64,000 nucleotides of DNA from Coprinellus micaceus. Taxonomy: Eukaryota; Basidiomycota; Agaricomycetes; Agaricales; Psathyrellaceae. A program made the position numbers and the translations under genes. The notes below the pieces were generated by a model that had not been told where the DNA came from, searched no databases, and worked only from the letters and a program-made list of their open reading frames with translations. The DNA is taken from contig OX596343.1 of the NCBI GenBank assembly GCA_951394405.1, positions 744,001-808,000 of the forward strand. The letters are read 5' to 3'. Positions 10,919-23,629 of this stretch are shown here, one piece after another (the first letter of the stretch is position 1; each line of letters opens with the position of its first letter).

Positions 10919-11288
10919 GTTTCATGATCAGTATTATCGGTATGGTAGAGTATATAATTGTCAATTATAGTTGTCCCAGTTCGCATCTGGAAGCTGGAAG
11001 GGCTCGGAAATTAAAGTTAATTCGACCCTCTAGCCCTTACACATCAAGCTTCAAGATGGCCGAGGATGTCATCGCAAAACGGAGAGATGTCGATGGAGAG
11101 AGTACGTTGAATCCCGTATTGCTTCACCCGCTCTTGCAGATCTCAGAAGTTTGCATTTTTCACGGATTTGCACCACTCTATTTATCGAATTTGAGACAAA
11201 TCGATATCTGATACAGTATATACCACGCTGGCAGCCTGGCGGCCTCACCTTTCTTCCCGTAAAACAAGTCCACATTGAGCGGAGCTGC

Positions 11289-11300
11289 GGGCGCCTATTC
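11289..11300 (+). promoter_or_regulatory. GGGCGCCTATTC upstream motif
   Basis: The same 12-base word as at 6339, here 109-120 bp before the ATG at 11409. The position relative to the start is similar in both paralogues, so it could be shared by descent or kept by selection. Confidence 0.35.
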
Positions 11301-11408
11301 CGCGGGTCCGAGCGCGTTCATGAATTCAAGGCCACGTGCATATGCTACTGTCATTGTTGGGCTGTGATCATCGCAGGGACCTTCTGTTCTTGTACCGCGA
11401 CCAGCACC

Positions 11409-13732
11409 ATGGCTTCTGGCGATTTGAATTTCGAAGCTTCGCAACCCGCCACCGCTTTCAGGAAGATAGCGACACATCCATCCGAATGTGATCGCCTTAT
11501 GGACTACCTTGTCGAGCCGAATTCATCTGAGAGGGCAGTGTATGACTACGTCGTAAGTCGATCACAGTATATATCTGGAGCATTGGAAGAGCTTACCCCG
11601 CGACACCAAATGTTCCTCTACTCTTACAGGTCGCTTTGAAGGATCGCTTCCACGAACGGAGCGTTGCGATCCAGAAAAATCCCGCCCTCATAGGCCATGA
11701 TAAGTTTGAGAAACTTGCGTTGAACTCGGGCGTTGTCAAGGCCCTCTTTCAAGTGGCAAAGAATGGCAAGATGAATATGGAAGGCGTTTTCACGTCCTAC
11801 TTCGCTGCGGAAGGTCTCTGGAATCTCATCGTCATCGGCACTCCAGAGGAACGACGAAACCTGGCGAAGGAGTTCATTGAAAAGCACGATGTCGTCGATT
11901 GGTGCCTTAAAGTGAGTCGTGGAGTCCATGTATGCGCCCATACCTCTGGGCTAACGGGGTGATAGACCGCAAGCAGCGCCTTCTTTGTCTGCCAGCGCAC
12001 AATTGGCGTAATGGGGTTGAGGCTTCTGGTTACGCAGTGCTTCTTATACGAGTTCCTCACCGTTGAGAAGATGTCCGATATGATGAAGACGCTGTGTCAG
12101 TGCATTCTCTCTAGTCCCAAGTTGTGGATAGACCAGATGAAGGATCCTGCTACGACCTGGCAGAGTCTGTATTGCTTCGGGACGGTTGGCGTGAGTTCAT
12201 GGCCAATCTCTCCAAATCCACAGTACTACCATTGCATCTTGCAGACCCCTACATCGAAGGCTCGCCGCTACGCACCACGCTACTTTGCGCTCTTCCAGGG
12301 ACATGCAGCGTGGACCATCATCAACCTTGTGGGTCGCTACCCAGTACCAGAGCAGCGTTTCTACAACGACCTCATCAGGCACGACCCAGAGCTACTCGAC
12401 TTGCTCCTGGAGTGCGCCAAGGTCAAGAGAGAGGCGTGGTACCCCCAGCTGGAAGTCGACGCTCGAATGGCGGAGGCTTTGATATTTATGTTGACCATAC
12501 CGGCAGAGATTGTGCCTGGGCTCAGAGTCCAAGTCGACGATCAGGTTGTACAAGCGAGACTCGAGCAGAGATGGGACTGCTTGATGGAAGGTGTTGGTTT
12601 GCTGACGGCACGGCCAAACTGGGGTCGGTTGATCTCAGACGCTTGGAGCCATATTGTTGAGGAAAGTCCCTCGGACCTTGTGGAGTAAGTAGAGGCCATG
12701 CTTCACATTGGCTCTTGCTGATTCTGACGCGTTGTACAGAATGATAATGGCAGCTCCGACAAACTATCATGCAACGGAGCCATACAGCCCCATGACTATC
12801 TTCCAAACTATGACGACACGAGGTACGACCAAAGAAACCCCCTCAGCCCCTTTCTTTTTCTAATGCTTAGTTCCGTGGCTCTGCGCCTAGGTACCTTCAG
12901 GATTGCCGTCTTACGGCTAATTACCACCATCATCTATGCATCCGAGATGCATCCACAGACCGTTTCCGACGTGGATATCTTGAACCTCCTGCCCATGACT
13001 CAAGATGGTTGTCAAGCTATGAAGACAGAAAAGGAAAGAGAGGGGGGGCTTGCCTCCTTCGAAGAGTCACTAGACGCCACGGCAAAGACAACTGCAGCGT
13101 TTCACAAGCCCGCCGTGGTTGACCCGGCCTTAGCGAATGGATCGGAGGAACAAGTCGAGCAAATCAATGACGAAACTGTCACTGGCCCTATCTGCCACAT
13201 CCGCCTGTACGCTGCCCTCGCCAAGCGTGGTCTATTCGACAAGGTCCTTCAGTGGGAAACGGCCCCAGAAGGGCTGATGGTCAAAGGGGGGCTGGGGCGG
13301 TTAAAAGAACTGACGTCGGGGGCAGAGGTTAGGCGCTCCTTGGTCATAGCCGTGCAGCGCGTCGCTGAGCGGAGAGAAACTGGAAACACCTGTTTCCGCG
13401 ACAAAAAGCAACTGGACAACGCAAGGTTCGAATATTGGTCCGCTGCCGAGCTTGCGGCTGCTCTAGTTGAGTTTGACGACGTGTCTAACGGGATGTATGC
13501 TGAGGTCATTGCTGGGACGAGGAAGGAGCTGGTTTTGAGCTTGGGAAACGCAGCGGAGATGTCGCTTGGGCAAGTATACTTTGATCGCGCACTGGTTTTT
13601 GCTTCCGCAGCTGTCAAGTCTACGGAGAGATGCTCGGGGAAAGATGAAGTTGGGCAAAGTGTGGTTGAGAAGAATGAAAGAAGGGTAAAGAGGGCTGAGG
13701 ATGGTATCAGAAAGGGGAGGGAGGTCCTTTGA
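11409..13732 (+). CDS. Uncharacterised helical protein, paralogue 2
   Basis: Six exons (11409-11552, 11630-11911, 11966-12190, 12245-12684, 12740-12822, 12891-13732) encode 671 residues. Exons 1-5 have exactly the same lengths as in the gene at 6490 (144, 282, 225, 440, 83 bases) and introns sit at the same codons, which confirms both models. The proteins are similar along the whole length. The strongest blocks are VALKDRFxERS, FTSYFAAEGLWNL, DPATTWQSLYCFGTVG, TARPNW and the TPR-like C-terminus (LSLGNAAEMSLGQVYFDRA). No catalytic motif, signal peptide or membrane helix is visible. Both copies keep intact frames, so both are probably functional. The family is not recognised. Confidence 0.85.
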
Positions 13733-14641
13733 CTCGATATGCACACCATCTTGTACTATATTGGTGATAGTAAATTCCCACCATGGAGGCGGCTCGAATA
13801 GGGGCTACTAATGGCTACTAATGGGCGCCTATCAAAACGAACGTGTCGCACGTGGTCGTCATCAAATCCTCACCGGATGTCCCTCGTTTGGCACTTTCCT
13901 CAAAAACCAAGCGTACCGCCTAGTCCACTCCACCGCAATGAGACTTGCATTTGGCCGACCTCTTACAGCGCAAAGCGCTCCACGCCTCTTTCCTCACCGT
14001 ACGTCAACGAAGAACGCCTTCTAGGTGAGTGTGGATTGCAGGAGTTGTTGGGAACGCAAAGACTCGGACGGGTTCCCAGAGAGCGCGATTTCCTGAGAGC
14101 TTCGGAAAGGTGTGTCCTCTCCGTATTCTCTGCCGGTTGCTTGATGAAGTCTTCTGAACTCCTCCATGACGTCCAGAGATCTGTGTCACTCTGTATCGCC
14201 GCCCTGCGTCCAACCACTCAGAATAGGGGATACAAGGGTTACCCCATGGTCTCAGCAATGGGTAACGAGTGTCCACCATACTCTGGATTATATTTGGCGC
14301 AAACACTCGCCCCTCCAGTAGTATCAGTTCAGTTTCTCGAAGACAAGCCTAATTGTACATCGATTTCACCAATTATCCGGGGGTTCACACGCCCACCCCT
14401 TATGGCCGCAGCTTCTTTGGTCTGCCCCTAGACGGCGAAGCAGGAGAAGCCCAAGATACAGATCATCGCCGACTCCACATTTTGTGATCCAAGGTCCCGA
14501 TCCATACATGAGCATGGCCCAGCGGGATCGTCTTGCTTTACAGCGCTTGCCGTCCCCACCCCACTTCTCGCATAACTCAAATCCTTGCCGTGGACAAGTT
14601 TCCCCTCCCCCTCCCCATCCACTTTCCAACCTTATCGTAAG
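13733..14641. other. Intergenic, about 0.9 kb
   Basis: The open frames present (up to 206 codons on the plus strand from 13811) show no conserved protein character and no agreement with splice or start context, so they are not called. A GGGCGCCTATC word occurs at 13823. The end of the region is the promoter of the DUF6533 gene at 14642. Confidence 0.45.
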
Positions 14642-16370
14642 ATGTTCAAGATCCCGATGGTTGGCAGCCTTGTCGAAAAGGCCGTTTCATACCAACGGTC
14701 CTCCCAAGTACGTTATCGATCCTACCATTTGAACCTTGTTCCACTGTGCTGACCATCCCTTCACAGTATGTCAACGGTCCGTTTGCTTGTTAAGATGTTA
14801 GAAAGCAAGCTGACGTGGCAGCTTCCCCATTAGTCGCAAGTCTCGCTTTATTTGTGCGTTCGAGACTTGGCCTGCCCAATCGCCACAGCTCACCCTCCTC
14901 GCCAACAGCTAGCAGACTACCTACAGACCCTTGAATTAGAAGTAAGCGATCGCCTTCCGGTATACCATACACCCGCACATAAGTTCTGACTAGCTTAGGC
15001 GTCGTTAATATGGGAAAGGGATTGGAGAACAATCAAAGTGCTCTACGCACTGTCGCGTTACATTCCGTTCGCCTATTTGCCAGCCGCTCTTTTCGGTACG
15101 TCTAACCTTCGCCAGCAAGTCAAAAGTTGACACTGTTTCTCAACAGTTGGACTTCAATACAACCCTACCGTCTCTGTAGGTTACCCCCTTGTGCCATGGT
15201 GGCATCTGTCAAAGCGTCTCACCCACTACCACCCCAGAAATGCAGCGCTGCTTTTGCAAGTAGCTCTTGTGAGTCCTCTCCTCATCCCCTGTGCGCTTAT
15301 TCCTGATGCGCGTTTGCAGTCCTTATCGTGACGGGGATGATGGTCGCCGAGGGTAAGTCTGTGTACGATCGCACCCCCAACAACTTCGAACCGAACGAAT
15401 CGCAGCTGTAATGTTTATTCGCGTCCACGCCCTGTCCGGTCATAGTAAGCCTCTAGCTATCTGGCTAGGGCTTCAATTTGTTGTGAGTCCCATACGAGAC
15501 CCTCGTCGCAAGCTCCTAGGTCACGCTTTGTTAGGCAGTGCACGCAGCAATCTATGCAATATTTGCGATGTTCGTGAAAAGCACGAAATGTACGTGCCTT
15601 CTTTATCGCCGTTTTTCGGCCGCCCAAATGCTAACCCACTTCGCGCAGTCCTACCATACCAAATTGGAATACCGGGGTGCATTCCCTACCGATTCGACAC
15701 AGAGCAGCTGTCTGTTGTCTTTGGGATCATCGTAGCGAGTGAAACTAGTGAGTCTCACCCCCCGAGATGCCGTGTGCTGGCGAGGCTAATACGAGTACTC
15801 GCAGTAATAATGCTGATTACTGCCTACTTTGGCGTGCGGCGGTACCGGATGAGCGACAGTCCTTTACTGGCCGTCTTTCATCAGGATGGGGTGCTTTATT
15901 TTGTGAGCTTGGCCGGTGAGTCTACCCTCAAATAAGCACGCGAAGGTATAGCCCTAACGGATATTGGCCTGCTTCCCAATAGCCGTCACTATCGGCAACA
16001 TCATATTCGGGCTGGCTGGTCCCGTGAGTACGCGTTTGCTTACTACGATGCCTGTCAGCTGAAGAGACTTCTCTGTCCAAGCCAGAGCTGCGGTTTATGC
16101 TCGCAGTGTAAGGACATCCCCGCGGTACCCTCCATCTTTGATAGCCATCGCTCACTTCTCCACTATTCCAGCCCTCAAGGCGTTCTCCACTCTGTTCTTT
16201 CCTGCCGTTTGATTCTCCATATGTACGACTTTGGTCGCAAAGAAGTCATGGCCACACAGGAAACGGGCACGGCTTTGGAGTTTGCGACTGTCGATGCTGG
16301 AAATCGCGACGCGAATCGGAGCACCGATTCTGAAAACTTCAAGAAATCGACGGACGGAGAGGCTGTATGA
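14642..16370 (+). CDS. DUF6533-type seven-helix membrane protein
   Basis: The gene has about a dozen short exons. The N-terminus runs into VASLALF, LADYLQTLELE and ASLIWERDWRTIKVLYALSRYIPF, the hallmark start of agaricomycete DUF6533 proteins. Later exons encode further hydrophobic segments: LIVTGMMVAE; FIRVHALSG; VHAAIYAIFAMF; PGCIPYRFDTEQLSVVFGIIVASET; VIMLITAYFGVRRYRMSDSPLLAVFHQDGVLYFVSLA; and TIGNIIFGLAGP. The last exon has PQGVLHSVLSCRLILHMYD, also typical, then a polar tail ending at the TGA 16368-16370. These proteins resemble seven-helix receptors, but no ligand or function is known. Several exons are only 20-60 bases long, so exact limits in the middle are less sure. Confidence 0.8.
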
Positions 16371-16687
16371 ACCTAGACGTGACGTCACATGCTAGGTTGG
16401 GGTATTCCAAAGGAAAACGCGCTCCGGATGGACACCAGGATCTTGTAAAACTTGTACATATCTACGGCTATCATATTTCCGTTCTGCTATTGTGACTTGC
16501 GGGCCTCGTCAGGAAAGCAACGAACCCATCGACGCTGATTGGATGGCTAGGGCGCCTACTGGTGGGTAACCAGTCAGCAGGCTGACATGTGTCGGCGCCT
16601 ATTGAGTCTTCTGACAAAGCAGGTCTCGATGGTTGTCCTTGTGACGTTTGACTCGCTTTCAGACACTTCGATGGCCATTGGCCAAGC
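16371..16687. other. Intergenic with GGCGCC-type words
   Basis: About 320 bp between the DUF6533 gene and the TATA box of the next gene. It holds two words close to the recurrent motif, GGGCGCCTACTG at 16550 and CGGCGCCTATTG at 16593. No gene was seen. Confidence 0.4.
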
Positions 16688-16694
16688 TATATAA
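16688..16694 (+). promoter_or_regulatory. TATA box of questin-oxidase-like gene
   Basis: TATATAA lies 51 bp before the ATG at 16739 and 78 bp before the ATG at 16766. The spacing fits a short leader and does not by itself decide between the two starts. Confidence 0.55.
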
Positions 16695-16765
16695 GCTCAT
16701 GTCAAGACACCGTGGGGTTATATCATATCCTTCCTTGAATGTCAACTCGAAGGGTACTCTCAACC

Positions 16766-18461
16766 ATGACTTCCACAGCTAATCGCCTCAACTACAACCT
16801 GACACGAAAGGGACAACTCAACGCTGCAGGAATCACCGCTGCGTCGAAGAAGACTACCGAGGAGCTACTGTTGAAGGATGCGGAGAAACATCACTGCTAT
16901 TTCAGGTCTTCGGGATTTCATAACCACTTGAGCCACCAGTGAGTTTCAATTCCAACTGAAAATCTTCCAATACAAGTTCCTAAACTTCATTTCGTAGCCT
17001 ACTTGCTGCTTACGACTTGGGCGCCACGGCATCCCGTGTGAAGAAGATATACGACATCGAGGCTGCTATTCAACGCCCAATATATGTCGAAGAGAAAGAT
17101 GCCTCAATCTCGGTCAACGACGACAATTGGGTTCAGTACTTGGGCAATCAAAGGTGCGCGGGGCGCCTTAAGGTTGTTCGAGTCTATGTGACCTCACCAG
17201 GCTTTCGTCGCGACAGTGCATACGGTTCCTTCTTCAAGTTCTTCTCCAGAAAGGTTGCAGACTTAGGCGCCGGGCCTGCTCTTGAGAAGTTTGTCTTCGA
17301 TCCTACCGCGAATACGGCCGGCAAAGTCATGTTAATCAGACTCATGAGCGGAGCGTACGTCGGTGCCCTCTCACCCCCAAGGCTAGCTCACTTAATCGGA
17401 ACGTTTTACAGAGTCCACCCGTTCATTCAGATAGGCGTGGGTACCTAGTCGAACACCTTCGCATTATTTGCTCACCCAGCCAACTACAGTATGGCCTCGA
17501 GTTTGGTGATGAAACCCTCGTCGCTACTGGTCTTGCTCAAGCAGCAGTTCACACTCCCACCGCTCCTGAAATTTATGACTTCAGTTATGAAGAAAGCTTG
17601 AGCCCGGATCCTGGGTCGACAGTCCTCGAGATTTTGCGTCAGGTCTACGACTCTGAGGTTCTCAAACCAGGACCCTACGAACCCAATGCGCTTTTCACCG
17701 CCCGACTCAATAATATTGTGAAACGTGGTCATACAGAAATCCGCAAGATCTGCGCCGGATTCCACGTCGATACCGGAGCAGGCGACGCGCCTTTCGCGTC
17801 CAAAGTAGAGGAGTTCATCTGGACGTCGACCCTGTTGATGTCGGCGACCGGGAGGAAAGGCAGGGAGGTTCGCCTGGATTTCTTCCTCATGCATCTGGTA
17901 ACGTCCTCCCTGTTTTTGAAACCATTCCTGCAAGTTTTGGAGAACCCGGTTTCGAAGGCGAACCTTCTTCGGGCGTACATGTCCGTGGTGGTACTTTTGA
18001 CGCTTGCGCGAGGGAGACCCCGGATCGATCCGGGACTTCTTATGTCCTATCCCGTTACCTCTAGGGCTCCAGGAGCCTCCCCTCTCCATCCCACCAAGAG
18101 CGCGATAGGATCGGCGACCGACGATGCAGACTACAACCCCTGGCCGACAATGTTCGAAGACGTCGTCTTCCACCCAGAAGCGCATGTCCTCAAGGCCTTC
18201 AGGACTCTGGCGTTTGGTGCAAGGGAATACGGGGCCGTACCCTCGGGGGAGGCAATCGGCGCATTCCTCTCCGACGCGGACTCGGGCGAGAGCCATCCAG
18301 GGGCGGCACAAATGGATGGGACGATCTTCGTTAGGGCTGCTGGCATGATGATGGATTACATGGGTTGGACCGCACATGGTCAGGAGGCGCGTGATGACTG
18401 GGACAGGAGCGCACTTGGATGGGATGCCGCATGGGATAAGGATGTCTCCACTAAGAATTGA
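16766..18461 (+). CDS. Questin oxidase-like protein (DUF4243, AflY family)
   Basis: Exons 16766-16938, 16998-17354, 17412-17436 and 17490-18461 give 508 residues (517 from the ATG at 16739). Family features are HHxxxHLLAAYDLGA near residue 55, NWVQYLGN near 90, FxKFFSRKV, the MSGAVHPFIQIGYGLEFGD block assembled across the 25-base micro-exon, and HPEAHVLKAFRTLAFGAREYG near 410. The family contains AflY and questin oxidase, which cleave anthraquinone-type rings in polyketide pathways. Whether this protein uses a polyketide is not shown here: no polyketide synthase lies in the window. It faces the AIF-like gene tail to tail, with stop codons about 125 bp apart. Confidence 0.85.
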
Positions 18462-18588
18462 GTTTGAATGTGAGTCGCTTTCCTTGTGGCTCAAAGCGCT
18501 TTACTCAACGCGTCCATAAGATCCATTTAGGCCACACTACTTGTACAATAGTGAATATCTGATAAATCGAAGCAACGGCAACCCCCAA

Positions 18589-20026
18589 CTATTCGGGGAT
18601 ACCAAGGGTCTCGCGCACTTTCTCGACCAACAATGTACGCGACTTAACCCACCTCGTGAAGCGGTCCCCAAAAACAAATCCCCACCACAATCCGATGGAC
18701 GAGCTGCCACCGTTCTACGGAGGATTGTCAGGAAACGCTCATATTCGGTAACAAGTCTAAACTCACCCGACCATTGCTGATCGCCATGAAATCCCTTGAG
18801 CCCTGGTAGGAATGCGTCATCTCCTCCCCGTTGAGATACTGGACAACATTATTCACGACTACATCGGCATGCCCCATACTGATCTTCGCCAGCTGCTTGA
18901 CTTCCGGCCAGTCAACGATATCTCCGAGGGCGAACATTCCAGGGTGGTAGAGGATCTCAAGTGTCGACATGATCTTGATGTAGCCTCGTTCAGTGAGAAC
19001 GTTGGGTTTGAGAAACTTCAGGTATTGGGTGTTTGCCCCGCTTCCTCGTGCTGTTATCTGTCCCAAACAGACAAGTGTCACCGAAGATCTCTCCTTTTAA
19101 CTGCCCAAGGAGAATGAACGAAATCCACTCACGAGAAGGTCGCATGTGAGCTCCTTTCCTTCCCGCGTCTTGATTGGCTTGTCTGTTGTCGGGTTTCCAC
19201 TGACAATATCGTCGAGAATGATTTCGACCCCTCGTTTCTCGAGACGGCGTTGAATGTCTCTCCTAAACTTGTTTGGATAGACGTCGTTCAGAAGGAGACG
19301 GTCGCCTTGGAGGATCGTCACTCTCTTCGACGGGTACACATCTTTGATTTCGCCTGCTGTTTCTATTGGTGGGCGCCTTCTGGTCAGCAAAAGCGCCGGC
19401 TGATAAGTCATAGGATGGGCAGACATACCTACCCCTACTGGGCCTCCGCCCACAATGAGGATGTCCTGGGCATCCCGAAATTTCTTCCTCCATGTGTCAA
19501 CGTGCTTGATATAGCACTGAGGGTCATTGGGGAATGCGATCATCCCTTCCCAGGCAGATCCTGTGGCGAGGACGATAATATCGTACTCGACCCTCGCTCC
19601 TGTGCTCAGAGTAACAATCCCCCCGCACCCTGCTGTAGGACGGTCTTTCTCTCCACGCTCCTTTAAGGCTCCAAAGCTCTCGTCCCATCCTCTCGACGCT
19701 ATCCTCATAACCCCAAACTTGGTCTCTTCAATGGACGTTGCGGTACCCTGAACAATATGTCCTGGGAAGTCGCCAAAGAGTCTCGTATATGGGAAAAAGA
19801 CAGTGGAGTGAGGTGTGGTCGGGTCTACCATGAGCCGGAGAGCGCCGATGAGGTTGACATATTCCGGACGAGGGGTTATGAGGATCAGTCGGTGTTTAGT
19901 GGGGTCGAGTTTTGCTACAAGACCACGGATCACTGGAGGGGGGGTTAGGTTGAAGTGAGGTCTCGCTTTCGACGGACCTTTCACGCCTGCAGCTCCACCA
20001 CCAAGGACGACTACAGTTTTGACCAT
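18589..20026 (-). CDS. AIF/AMID-like FAD-dependent oxidoreductase
   Basis: The protein starts at 20026 with a dinucleotide-binding motif (VVVLGGGAAG). The second Rossmann motif, ILIVGGGPVGVETAGEI, is completed only when the intron near 19372-19436 is removed. LATGS and FALGDIVDWPEVK, the FAD-binding end motif, follow. Introns also lie close to the start (it must be removed to give GVKVIRGLVAKL), before ITARGSGANTQYLKF, and before the last exon, which ends RTLLVEKVRETLGIPE at the TAG 18589-18591. The C-terminal block with a WGF.FGDRFTRWVKSR stretch is typical of fungal AMID/AIFM2-like proteins. These oxidise NAD(P)H and may pass electrons to quinones; the partner here is unknown. There is no obvious targeting peptide. 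Confidence 0.85.
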
Positions 20027-20412
20027 GGAACGGACAAAGGTTAACGTTGGTGTTCAATCTGGCGGACACGGCGAAACCCCTATGTCAGCTAGCAGCCTTG
20101 AAAGGATTGGAGTGGCGAGAGGGAGGATCTTGAGTATACTTCATCGATGTCCTGCGAGCACGCAGTTGATATAGGCACGACTCCCTCCCAACTGGAGAGC
20201 GATTTACCTTCATCTCGACGTTTCTGTACCCCCCCGGTTGCAAGGCTACATATGACAATTGACAAGCGATTCGGGGAATATTGATACATTTGTCACTGTC
20301 CTGGTTGATTCAGATACCGAATCGAGTGCGCCGTGGCAGTGGTTGTCGCTTGTGTGGGGAAAGTGCGGGGTACCCGGAAGCCATATCCAGTACTCGCTGA
20401 TTTTTGACCCGA
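20027..20412. other. Intergenic between two minus-strand genes
   Basis: This holds the promoter of the AIF-like gene and the 3' end region of the glycosidase gene. No gene was recognised. Confidence 0.5.
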
Positions 20413-22873
20413 TCATAGGGCTTTGCTTAATCCTTCCACTCTCACCCTCCATCCGCTGACGGGGAAGCCTGGGGCGATGGGACCTTCTGGGCTGCCATCC
20501 CAGCCTGCCGCCAGCATTGCGACGGCGTAGAGTAGTGACCCAGACCCGGGAAAATAGGGAGTAGGGACTCTTGTGCCGCCAATTGGCATCCCGATGTCGT
20601 CGAACTGGAACTCTGGATGTAACAGGAAGTCGATAGCTTCAGAGTGGAACCCGTTTCTGGCAGCTGACATGGCTAGCATAGGGAAGTCCCAACTGTGGGC
20701 GAGGAACAAGTGTTGGCTAAGCTCGTATAGATCACACATGGGCCAGAACACTCACCCCCAGCAGTTGGTCGTGTTCCAATGGGACCAAACCTTTCGCGCC
20801 GTACTCCTCGCTACAGCTAGATCCAAACCTTCGGTCGGCGGTAGCCACCCATGAAGGCCCACAAGCGCTGGATGATCGCTCGTATATTTACTGTCGGTCC
20901 AGAAGGTCTGTTCGATCCCTTCGTAAACACTGTAAGTCGACTCGCCTTGTTGGTCTTCACCGATGGGAAGCGGTGCAAGCCCCTGCCGGACGACTGTCCA
21001 CTCCTTCGGAACCGGATCCCCCAACTTCTCGAACCAATCCTCTGCGATCTCCAACCCAAGTCTCCAATACGCCAGTTCGAACGCAGGGTTCACAGTGGAG
21101 TTGGGACTCGTATCTTCGCTGACCACGTACATTGGTGGGCCCAAATCATACCGCCCAGCTGTCTCATTCTTCCACGCGAACTCGCTCATCCAGTCTGCTG
21201 TCGCCTTTACCACATCCCTCCACTTTCTCAAAGTGGCCTTGTTGGGGAATGCGCGATACTCGTACTTAGCGAAGATCAGGGGATGTGGTTGCTGCCAGAT
21301 GAGGAGGTTGTTGATCTCCCCTGGGGAGGATCTGCCGGATGGGTCAGTCATTTTGGGCCATCGAGCACCCTTGACCCAACCTTGCTGGGTTTTGGCGAGC
21401 GCGGTTGCGGCGGGTAGGAAGCGGGAGTAGATAGAGCTTGAGCGGTGCAGGACGTCCCAGTTATTCCAAAGAGCCCAGTGTGCGCTGTGCCAAAAGTACA
21501 TCTCTGTCGTGTGTCAGCTGTTTAGCGTTCGTATCTTCTTTTAGGAGTGCCTCTACAGCTCACCCATGTGGAATTTGCTGGGAGAGGAGACGTTGAACTT
21601 CAGTGAGGTCCTGTAGACGGAGAAGTACGTCGAGTACTTACCCAAACCAGCCGTCATTCACAAGCCCGGACTGATAGCATTCGTTAGCAAGGCTCGACTT
21701 CGAACGGAGTGCAAGGCCAGATGTAGATCTTACCTCCTGGGGCGGGGTGTCTCCAGCTTCATTCACCCTCATCAAATACCTCGAGAGCACGATCCGCCTT
21801 TGCAACTCTTCAGCTCGAGGATCGGTCGACCCCGTCAAAAGGTCCACAAACCCGGACCTAGTCCAGAACCCTTCCCATCCCCTCCTCGATGCAGCGAAGA
21901 TTTGCGAGGGAGTGGGAGGAGGCTTGGGACTGGGAGTGGATCCGCGTCCGCTGAACGAAACGGAAAGCGAAAACGTCTGGGTGGTCCTTCTTCCTCCGGG
22001 ACGGATATCGTACAGGTGATTTCCAGATGAATCCCGCGCCACGGAGAACTTGTCGCCTCCAATGTCAGCGTAGAACACGATATCCTCCATTCGATGGGCG
22101 ATACGAGCCGACGATGGGGCCAAAGTGAGGTCGGTTGTATGCTTCTCGGGGACATCCCACATTCCCACGAATGGTGCGCTGAACTTCTGCTTCCCCTCGT
22201 TCCACGGAAAGTCGACGAATAGGCCTAACCTCCCATCCCTGACTAAGTCAGACTGAAGTTCCACAGCGATAGTGTCGGTCTCAAAATCAGAAGCAACTTG
22301 AACCTTCACGTCCTTCCCCTCGAACATGAATCTACTCGTCAGAGTCCCCGTCCACAGATCCAACGTCTGCACTGCCCCCTCCAGGTCTCCCTCCACAACA
22401 TCCAAGACTTCCCTCCCCCTTCCGACCGACTCCTTTGACCAAAATCTCAACCCCACACGTCCAAGGTTCACCCTATTCGGGTTCCCGCGCAACCACGACT
22501 CGATATCCGGCGGCCCTCCAAAGTCATACTGGACTAGCCTCCCATGATTATCCCACTTGACGCCCTGGTATCCGTTCATGTCCGCCTGGGTCCGGCCTTC
22601 GGGTAGCGAGTCATTTTTCCACCCCCAGGAAGCCATAGTCGCGAAGGGGAGGAAAGTCTGCAGGGAAGTGATGTCCGAGCCGAAGGCAAAATTTCCGTTA
22701 CCCACTTGCATGGGGGTTGTAGCGTCGATGGTGTCCTGGCGGGTAGGGTTGAAGCGGGTGACAAGGGTGCGACGGTCGATGGGGAGTTCCGGGCCATCGT
22801 GGTTACTTGTAGACTGGCCGTGTAAATGAAGAGGGAAGACGGTGGCCAGGAGCAGCCATAGCATGGATAACAT
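20413..22873 (-). CDS. Secreted six-hairpin glycosidase (GH65-like)
   Basis: Exons 22873-21642, 21610-21564, 21503-20756 and 20692-20413 encode 768 residues. The start at 22873 places the signal peptide (MLSMLWLLLATVFPLHLHGQS) at the N-terminus; in-frame ATGs at 22927 and 22981 would put it inside, so they are less likely. The N-terminal part is a beta-sandwich-like region (QVGNGNFAFGSDITSLQTF). The 47-base second exon joins GWFG to KFHMEMYFWHSAHWALWNNWDVL, the conserved catalytic-barrel region of six-hairpin glycosidases. Further motifs are PKEWTVV, HPALVGLHGWLPP and NCWGWDFPMLAMSAARNG. It is probably an extracellular alpha-glycoside hydrolase; substrate and exact GH family cannot be fixed by eye. 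Confidence 0.75.
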
Positions 22874-22981
22874 TATAGCCTTGGAGTGACGGTGAGTGGG
22901 AACAAGGAAGGTGGTCGACGCCGACATCCAATTCTCAATATTGTCGGAGAAACTGGGCTTCCATGTTCTTCGTTCTTTCAC

Positions 22982-23629
22982 ACACGAACTGACCGTCAGT
23001 CGTACATTCCATGTGTCCTGACCGGAAGAGTACGTAGATGGGGGCGTTTCGATGTCGCCAGTATGACCCTCCCATCCTCCATAAGTGCGGCTAACCTGTC
23101 AACCCGCAAGATGAGCGTGAGCATAAGCATGGTTGATATCGCAGGACCGACTGCTACACACATTTCTATGAGAGCAGGACGCGACGTCAGCATTTCAGTC
23201 GGCCCTGCTGGGGTGCATCGAATCGCTTTTGACACTCTGCCTGCGGTCTTCAAAGTTCAACGGTTGCCAGAGGATCATATTCCGCTATCCGCGCCAGGAT
23301 GAGAAGCTGTGGTCGCCGCAGGAGCGTCGATGACTGAGTGTCGCGTTCGCCTTCGAGTTTCTTCTACCTGGCCGGAGTCGTGACAATGACATGCAAGTGA
23401 AGGTTTAAGTCATTGTCAAAATGCTCCGAGTGCCGGCTGGCATGGTTTGATCGGTTTGCGTGGGCGTTTGTTCAGGCGCCCATCCAGGGAATGGGGCCTG
23501 GGCTCCAGCCACATGGTGTACGAATCGCTAAGGTGTGCCCATATATTCTGCACGCTGCAAATGCTGTTATGCACTACATGGATAGAACTTGAAAGGGTCG
23601 ATGATCAGGCAGCTCAGAGGGGGCCAAAT
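22982..23629. other. Intergenic, promoter side of glycosidase gene
   Basis: An open frame at 22996-23253 on the minus strand and another on the plus strand overlap but neither shows conserved features. A GGCGCCCA word (reverse of the recurrent motif) is at 23474-23481. Nothing else was recognised. Confidence 0.45.

Noticed and set aside
13811..14431. 206-codon open frame on the plus strand
   Set aside because: Composition is not coding-like, there is no family resemblance, and the antisense frames are equally long.
17484..18494. 336-codon minus-strand frame over the questin-oxidase-like gene
   Set aside because: Antisense shadow; the plus strand carries the family motifs and consistent introns.
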